DNA from: Enterococcus raffinosus
Lineage (GTDB): Bacteria > Bacillota > Bacilli > Lactobacillales > Enterococcaceae
Assembly: GCF_018917525.1 (NCBI RefSeq)
Contig: NZ_JAHLOS010000007.1
Span: 62,001 to 126,000 of the forward strand
Length of the DNA stretch: 64,000 bases
Direction: 5' to 3'
Part shown: one piece after another, positions 58,929-64,000 of the stretch
Layout: each line of letters begins with the position of its first letter
How positions within the stretch are numbered: the stretch's first letter is position 1
Notes under the pieces: model-generated
The model's database searches: none
Told to the model about the DNA's origin: nothing
The model's input: only the letters and a program-made list of their open reading frames with translations
Made by a program: the position numbers and the translations under genes

Positions 58929-59708
58929 TTATTTTTTCCGTAGCTCTTTAGATAACTGGCGTATCTCCGTTAAAGGGCTTTTTATTTCCTTCGATTTCAT
59001 ATTTGGGAAGCTATTCAAGAAGCGGCGTTCTTGGAAATTCAGCCTTGGCAGTTGTTTACGCCACTCAGGCTGTTCTTTGATTTCAGCCATCCAACCCTGG
59101 CGACGTTCTTCTGCTGCTACCTTTAATTCTCCAAGATCTGCTTGCAGCTGTTCTTTCTTATCTTGGATCGTAGCACTCATCTTGTTTATCGCCTGACGCA
59201 ATGATGCAAGGTTCGCTAGGGTAAAACCTAGATCAAAACTTGTTACCATTAATAGAAGCATTGGTAGAAAGATACCAAAACGCTGCTGCCAGATACTAAC
59301 GACACTCATTAAATAAGGATTTAAAACACGAACGATAAACACACAGGCAATGCCCCAAAAGATGGAGACTGGTACGGCCACCCGTCCATTGATATTCAAT
59401 GGAACATCCTTATAATCCCATAATGTCAGATGAAAAATTTTCTCTAATAAAAAGCTGGTCAGATATTCCAAGGCGGTCACGAGAATCAGCGCTAAGAAAA
59501 ACAGGAGCACGATATTCTGCTGATAGGGTTCAATAAAATAAAGCACGCCAACGACTCCAAAACCGTAGATTGGTGTGATTGGTCCTAATAGGAAGCCGCG
59601 ATACACGAAATGTTTCGCCTTGATCGAGCAATAAATCGTCTCCCATAACCAACCAATAAATGAATAGCAAAAAAATAAGAGCACAATGATCGTAAATATT
59701 TTTTCCAT
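58929..59708 (-). CDS. Putative ABC-transporter type IV (CmpB family) membrane protein
   Basis: A 259-aa protein with about five TM helices in the first 165 residues and a coiled-coil cytosolic tail (about 170-259). FCYSFIGWLWETIYCSIKAKHFVYRGFLLGPITPIYGFG and EYLTSFLLEKIFHLTLWDYKDVPLNINGRV are the signature of the CmpB/putative ABC permease family. Despite the name, no ATPase gene is adjacent and the function is unknown. The charged tail with repeated Glu/Lys is longer than in short family members. Monocistronic. Confidence 0.78.
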   Translation of the reverse strand: MEKIFTIIVLLFFCYSFIGWLWETIYCSIKAKHFVYRGFLLGPITPIYGFGVVGVLYFIEPYQQNIVLLFFLALILVTALEYLTSFLLEKIFHLTLWDYKDVPLNINGRVAVPVSIFWGIACVFIVRVLNPYLMSVVSIWQQRFGIFLPMLLLMVTSFDLGFTLANLASLRQAINKMSATIQDKKEQLQADLGELKVAAEERRQGWMAEIKEQPEWRKQLPRLNFQERRFLNSFPNMKSKEIKSPLTEIRQLSKELRKK

Positions 59709-60287
59709 TTTCTTCCTCCATTAAACGAATGCTTGGCTTTCATTATTCCACGGATAGTCAGAAAATGCTAGTTTCATGGGTAAAGCTTCCACAATGTGCC
59801 TTGTGCTTAACTTCAGAAAGCATCTTGCCTGTCTAACTTTTGAATTCTCTATAGCGGTTCTGCATAACCTTGTGGATAGACCGCTTCAACTGTAGCAGCG
59901 AAAACTCTTGTAGCTGCCTTTCAGTTAACATTTTTTCGCTAACTAGACTTGTCCATTAAGCGTTGTATTTTCTGTAGCCAATTTTTCGGAAAATTTCGTT
60001 GACTCAACCCAACGAAGTAAGTAATCGACTATAAAAATGGCTGATTCAACACATTAGAAAGCACTTATTTTTTTCATGTATTTACAATTAAAGCTTGTTT
60101 TTAACGGTTCCTCCCTTTATGATTTTTATATAGAAAACGTTTTTATCGAAGGACTATTGTTACTATATCTGTATATTTATTTTAAACATTGTCACTTTCA
60201 GTAATTGAAAATTATCGATTTATTATTTTCGTAAAAAGTTTTATTTAGTCAAAAATATTGACTTCAAAAAAGTAGGAGGTAACGACG
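59709..60287. other. Gap of about 580 bases before the Mga-family gene
   Basis: No gene was recognised. The right part is AT-rich and probably holds the promoter of the plus-strand regulator, but I could not settle on a -35/-10 pair. The left part has no clear signal. Confidence 0.35.
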
Positions 60288-61826
60288 ATGGATTTTCGCA
60301 CAACTTTAGGAACCAGCAATAAACGCCGCTTGTTGTTGTTAGAGCATTTATACTATCAACGAGATGGTCTATCTAGTGCTCAATTATTAAGCTTGCTGAA
60401 CTGTTCCCTGCCGATCCTATTGAACGATATCGATTTGATCAATTCTGAAAAACCAAATGTCCTCCAAATTCTCAAAGTGAAGGGCTTGTTTCGTCTTGTC
60501 ATGGATAAATCAATGAGCCTCGGGAGTATCTATGCGGATTTTCTAAATGCCTGTCCTGAATTTCAAATCATCGAGGAACTTCTTTATGAAGAATGCGAAA
60601 ATATTACTGCACTCTCTAAAAAACTATATTTAAGCTCTTCTAATACTCAACGCTATTTAAAAAAAATCGAAACTACCCTAACTGAAGCAGGAATGGAACT
60701 TCATTATCGTCCACTACGATTAGAAGGAAACGAAGGTGAAATTCGAAATTTCTATTACCGCTTTTATACTGAACGACAAAGTGCCTTCGAAAGTACTCTG
60801 CCTAAACTACCGACTGAGCATTATCACATCATCGAAACATATATCCAAGAGTTTATCGAAATGAACTGTATTCATGAGAAATATGTTTATGAGAAACGTT
60901 TGATCTACAATATGTATATTAGTTTTTGGCGACTAAAAAGCGGACATGAATTTCCTAAAAAAGAATTAAGAAGAAATGCCATTCTTCTTCCAACAGGTAT
61001 TTCCTATAATAAATTAAAGCAGGCCGTTAAAGAAGGGGTAGGATTGAAGCTCACTATGGACATGATTCAAGACACTCTCTGGCTAACTTTTTCAGACGCT
61101 ATTGTCTTTAGTTTGCTACATCGAGAAGTCGCATTACTGGATAATCCTAAATACCGAAGATTATTCGTGCAACACTATGCTTTAGCTAAAGAATTTGATG
61201 AGATGTTAGGAAATCGCCTCAGCAACTTGAATCGTTTAGATATCGCCACTGTTTTATGCAACGATTTATACTTGTGTGATCCAAATGGAAAATATATTGG
61301 CGTACTCTGGCGTAATCGTTCTGTATTTGTCGAACAAGCTTCAAAGGTTTATCAGCGCGGCGTTCAAAAAATCCGTACATTGGTAGAACGATTTGTGAAA
61401 AAATATAATATGTATCAAGAAAAAGACTTTATCCAAAATTATGTGTATCTATTAATCACGACAGAAGTATATAGTATGGAATGGCTGGCAAGTCAGGATC
61501 AACCGCTAAAAATTTTGTTATTATCTGATTTAGCACCAACAGAAGAGACCTTTTTAGCAAAACAGATTTCTGAAAATATCTATGGTAACTTCACTATTAC
61601 GCACTTTGAAAAATTATCGGGTGGTTTACCTAATCTAAAAAAAGAATTGAAAAATTATGATTGTCTAATCACAACAGGTTCATCCGAAGGTTTGCCAAAA
61701 GATTACCCAGTCGTCGTGATTGATCCATTCATCACTAATCAAAGCAGGAATTTCATTCAAGAAACAATCAGCGATCTCTCAAAGCAACATGAGCTATCTA
61801 AAATTGAAGAAGTTACAAAGGAGTGA
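60288..61826 (+). CDS. Mga-family transcriptional regulator
   Basis: A 512-aa protein with N-terminal HTH (RRLLLLEHLYYQRDGLSSAQLLSLLNCSLPILLNDI), an Mga-type HTH at about 85-150 (IIEELLYEECENITALSKKLYLSSSNTQRYLKKIETTL), a helical PRD-like middle and a C-terminal EIIB-like region (ILLLSDLAPTEETFLAKQI ... YDCLITTGSS). The plan is that of Mga, AtxA, MafR and EbpR, which control virulence or pilus genes in response to PTS. AGGAGG precedes the ATG. Direct targets are not obvious; the neighbouring ABC exporter or the pilus loci are candidates. No cysteine phospho-site is seen in the EIIB-like part. Confidence 0.85.
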   Translation: MDFRTTLGTSNKRRLLLLEHLYYQRDGLSSAQLLSLLNCSLPILLNDIDLINSEKPNVLQILKVKGLFRLVMDKSMSLGSIYADFLNACPEFQIIEELLYEECENITALSKKLYLSSSNTQRYLKKIETTLTEAGMELHYRPLRLEGNEGEIRNFYYRFYTERQSAFESTLPKLPTEHYHIIETYIQEFIEMNCIHEKYVYEKRLIYNMYISFWRLKSGHEFPKKELRRNAILLPTGISYNKLKQAVKEGVGLKLTMDMIQDTLWLTFSDAIVFSLLHREVALLDNPKYRRLFVQHYALAKEFDEMLGNRLSNLNRLDIATVLCNDLYLCDPNGKYIGVLWRNRSVFVEQASKVYQRGVQKIRTLVERFVKKYNMYQEKDFIQNYVYLLITTEVYSMEWLASQDQPLKILLLSDLAPTEETFLAKQISENIYGNFTITHFEKLSGGLPNLKKELKNYDCLITTGSSEGLPKDYPVVVIDPFITNQSRNFIQETISDLSKQHELSKIEEVTKE

Positions 61827-61848
61827 AAGAATTTTTCACTCTTTTTTA
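61821..61848 (+). terminator. Terminator after the Mga-family gene
   Basis: GAGTGAAA pairs with TTTCACTC around a short loop, followed by TTTTTTATT; the left arm includes the stop codon. Confidence 0.85.
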
Positions 61849-61988
61849 TTTGACCTGTCTTCTAAGCAATGAATAGCTTTTCTGACAATTCTAAGTATAT
61901 TCTTCGGACTTGTTTGACAAGTAAGTTACAATAGAAGCGATCCTATTTGGTTTGGTCGCTTATCTACTTATACATTGGAGGAACTTAC

Positions 61989-63713
61989 ATGTTTCAGCTT
62001 TTACGTTACGCCAAAGATTATCGCAAACAGATCATCCTTGGTCCTTTTTTCAAATTTTTGGAGGCCGTCTTCGAACTGGTTCTGCCATTGTTCATGGCGC
62101 GCTTGGTCGATGAAGGGATCGCCCGCCATGATCAAAGCAGGGTGATCGAGATGACAGTCGCCATGCTGGGTCTATCGATCGTTGGACTGCTCTGCGCTTT
62201 AGTCTGTCAATATTATGCTTCGATCGCCTCACAGGGTTTTGGCACGGTTTTACGGAATCGCCTGATGGAAAAAATCAACAGCTTTTCCCATAATGAGTTG
62301 AATCGCTTCGGCACGGATACCTTGATCACCCGCATGACCAATGACATCAATCAAATGCAGGGAGCTCTAGCGATGCTGGTTCGTCTGGTCGTTCGTGCGC
62401 CTTTTCTAAGTATCGGTTCAGTCATCATGGCCTTTTATATTGATTGGCAAATGGGAATTATTTTCTTGATCCTGCTGCCGCTATTTTGTTTAATCCTCTT
62501 TTTGATTATTCATTATTCGGTGCCCTTGTACAAAAAGATTCAGCAAAAGCTCGATCAGTTGAATCAATTGGTTACTCAAAATCTGAGCGGTGTCCGCGTG
62601 ATTCGCGCCTTTGCTCGGACAAAGACAGAAACCAAACATTTCAATGAAGAAACCGAAGTCATTTCTCGCTTAAATCAGCGAGTAGCGAACATTTCTGCGC
62701 TGCTCTCTCCTAGCACGACCTTAATTATGAATGCCGGCGTTGTTGGCCTGCTCTATTTCGGCGGCTTCAAAGTTAATATTGGTCATTTAGAGCAGGGACA
62801 AGTCTTGGCCTTGATCAACTATATGAACCAAATGCTCCTAGCCTTGATCGTCGTTTCCAACCTAGTCGTGCTCTTCACTCGCGCAGCAGCTTCTGCCAAT
62901 CGGATCAATGAAGTCTTTGCTACCGACACGACTTTAGCTGATGATGGCAAGATTAAAGAAGCTGACGAACAAGCGCCTTTGATTGATTTTAATCATGTCG
63001 ATTTTCGCTATACAGAAAAATCAGGACTTGCTTTACAGGATGTTTCCTTCACCTTACAGGAAAACAAAATCCTCGGTATTACCGGGGCAACAGGTAGTGG
63101 AAAATCTACCTTAATCAGTTTGATTCCACGTTTCTATGATGCTTCCAAGGGAACGGTGAGCTTCGCTGGAGGTAATGTTAAAGATTGGACACTGGACAGC
63201 TTGCGTTCAGAAATAGCAATCGTCCCCCAAACAGCAGTCTTATTCAGCGGAACCATCCGGGAAAATCTGCAATGGGGTAAATCCGACGCAACAGATGAAG
63301 AATGTTGGCAAGCATTAGCCACTGCTCAAGCCAGTGAATTCGTCGAAACCTTGCCAAAAGGATTAGATACAATGATCTTGGAAAATGGGAAGAACTTCTC
63401 TGGCGGACAGCGCCAGCGTTTGACGATCGCCCGCGCATTAATCCGCAAACCAAAATTGCTGATCTTGGATGATTCCTTATCCGCCTTGGATTATCAAACA
63501 GACTTAGATTTACGCCAAGCATTAAAACGTGATCTAGATTGCGGCGTGATCATTATTTCCCAACGCCTACGTTCAATCCAAGACGCTGAAACGATTCTGC
63601 TGATGGATAATGGAAAAATCGCAGCACAAGGAAAACATGAAGTCTTGCTGCAGGAATCCACACTCTATCAAGAGCTGGTCAAATCTCAAGCGGAAGGTGG
63701 TATTGTTCAATGA
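61989..63713 (+). CDS. ABC exporter half-transporter, subunit 1
   Basis: A 574-aa fused TMD-NBD half-transporter starting at ATG 61989 with GGAGG eight bases upstream; an earlier in-frame ATG at 61947 has none. Six TM helices occupy about residues 15-300. The NBD has Walker A GATGSGKST, signature FSGGQRQRL and Walker B LLILDDSLSALD, where Asp replaces the catalytic Glu, as in the degenerate site of heterodimeric multidrug exporters (EfrA/LmrC-like). It overlaps the next subunit by four bases, supporting a heterodimer. Possibly efrA; not certain. Confidence 0.88.
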   Translation: MFQLLRYAKDYRKQIILGPFFKFLEAVFELVLPLFMARLVDEGIARHDQSRVIEMTVAMLGLSIVGLLCALVCQYYASIASQGFGTVLRNRLMEKINSFSHNELNRFGTDTLITRMTNDINQMQGALAMLVRLVVRAPFLSIGSVIMAFYIDWQMGIIFLILLPLFCLILFLIIHYSVPLYKKIQQKLDQLNQLVTQNLSGVRVIRAFARTKTETKHFNEETEVISRLNQRVANISALLSPSTTLIMNAGVVGLLYFGGFKVNIGHLEQGQVLALINYMNQMLLALIVVSNLVVLFTRAAASANRINEVFATDTTLADDGKIKEADEQAPLIDFNHVDFRYTEKSGLALQDVSFTLQENKILGITGATGSGKSTLISLIPRFYDASKGTVSFAGGNVKDWTLDSLRSEIAIVPQTAVLFSGTIRENLQWGKSDATDEECWQALATAQASEFVETLPKGLDTMILENGKNFSGGQRQRLTIARALIRKPKLLILDDSLSALDYQTDLDLRQALKRDLDCGVIIISQRLRSIQDAETILLMDNGKIAAQGKHEVLLQESTLYQELVKSQAEGGIVQ

Positions 63714-64000
63714 TTAAGAAGAAAAACTTTTTTCTTTCGTTAAAATTGTTCATGCCTTACTTGTCTGCTTATCCGAAGGAATTGATCACGGCAATTATTC
63801 TAGGAATCGCCAGCGGGATAACTTCCGTATTAATGACCTATTACATTGGTGTCGCTGTCGATCAAATGGTCAATCAAGGAGCCGTTGATTTTCCTCGGCT
63901 CTTCCAAATTCTTCAATTGTTTATCGGCATCTTTTTAGTAACGGTGGTCAGTCAATACTTCATTCAACGTTTGGGAAACACCGTAGCGTTTGACTCAGTC
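63710..64000 (+). CDS. ABC exporter half-transporter, subunit 2 (5' part, cut by window edge)
   Basis: Starts at ATG 63710, overlapping the stop of subunit 1 (ATGA). The 97 codons in the window give a basic N-terminus (MIKKKNFFLSLKLFMPYLSAYPKELI) and the first TM helices of an ABC exporter. Its NBD, with the expected intact catalytic Glu, should lie beyond the window. With subunit 1 it would form an EfrAB/LmrCD-like drug or peptide exporter. Confidence 0.8.
   Translation, partial: MIKKKNFFLSLKLFMPYLSAYPKELITAIILGIASGITSVLMTYYIGVAVDQMVNQGAVDFPRLFQILQLFIGIFLVTVVSQYFIQRLGNTVAFDSV

Overview
The window looks like chromosome of a low- to mid-GC Gram-positive coccus, most probably an Enterococcus or close relative. 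The signs are two LPXTG pilus loci with class C sortases, Mga/BglG-type PTS-linked regulators, a PerR-boxed ahpCF pair, an Spx paralogue, a Wzx/Wzy capsule locus with the CpsB/C/D phosphoregulatory module, and strong Shine-Dalgarno sites throughout. Species was not determined. No rRNA, tRNA, CRISPR array or insertion sequence was recognised.

Layout. 1-3.2 kb: end of a sugar-acid-type operon (DUF4311, DUF4312, SFCGS protein, PRD protein, BglG-type regulator). 3.4-6.5 kb: MerR regulator, CorA-type transporter, a small unknown protein and an alpha/beta hydrolase; one gap here carries a cluster of DnaA-box-like 9-mers. 6.6-13.2 kb: pilus locus 1 (adhesin, pilin, sortase C). 13.4-15.0 kb: VanZ-like protein and a winged-helix regulator with a pseudo-receiver domain. 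15.2-31.4 kb: pilus locus 2, a long leftward gene set encoding major pilin, 1576-aa adhesin, small pilin with an LPQTS signal, a sortase with two catalytic domains, a GH73-CHAP wall hydrolase, signal peptidase I, and two paralogous pairs of 'two-TM membrane protein + DivIVA-like coiled-coil protein'.

31.7-33.3 kb is the most striking part. A tyrosine recombinase gene lies inside a 1.6-kb segment bounded by a perfect 22-bp inverted repeat, directly upstream of pilus locus 2. One end of the segment holds a near-consensus promoter (TTGATT-N17-TATAAT) that now points away from the pilus genes and would point at them after inversion. I read this as a self-contained inverton giving on/off switching of the pilus-2 operon, now probably in the OFF or low state.

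33.6-38.2 kb: a leftward operon with a DUF1002-type secreted protein, a class D-like sortase, a membrane protein and a second CpsC/CpsD/CpsB set. 38.5-51.6 kb: capsule operon (CpsC, CpsD, CpsB, priming sugar transferase, DUF1972 rhamnosyltransferase-like GT, GT4, Wzy, pyruvyl transferase-like, Wzx, MenD-like ThDP enzyme, SDR, LytR-CpsA-Psr). 52.5-64 kb: split TPM-domain protein, ahpC-ahpF, Spx, a secreted 3D-domain protein, a CmpB-type membrane protein, an Mga-family regulator and the start of a heterodimeric ABC exporter.

Taken together the window is a cell-surface region: two pili, their sortases, a wall hydrolase, a dedicated signal peptidase and a capsule, with one pilus apparently under recombinational control. 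All start choices, promoters and hairpins were read by eye; no database search or folding calculation was run.
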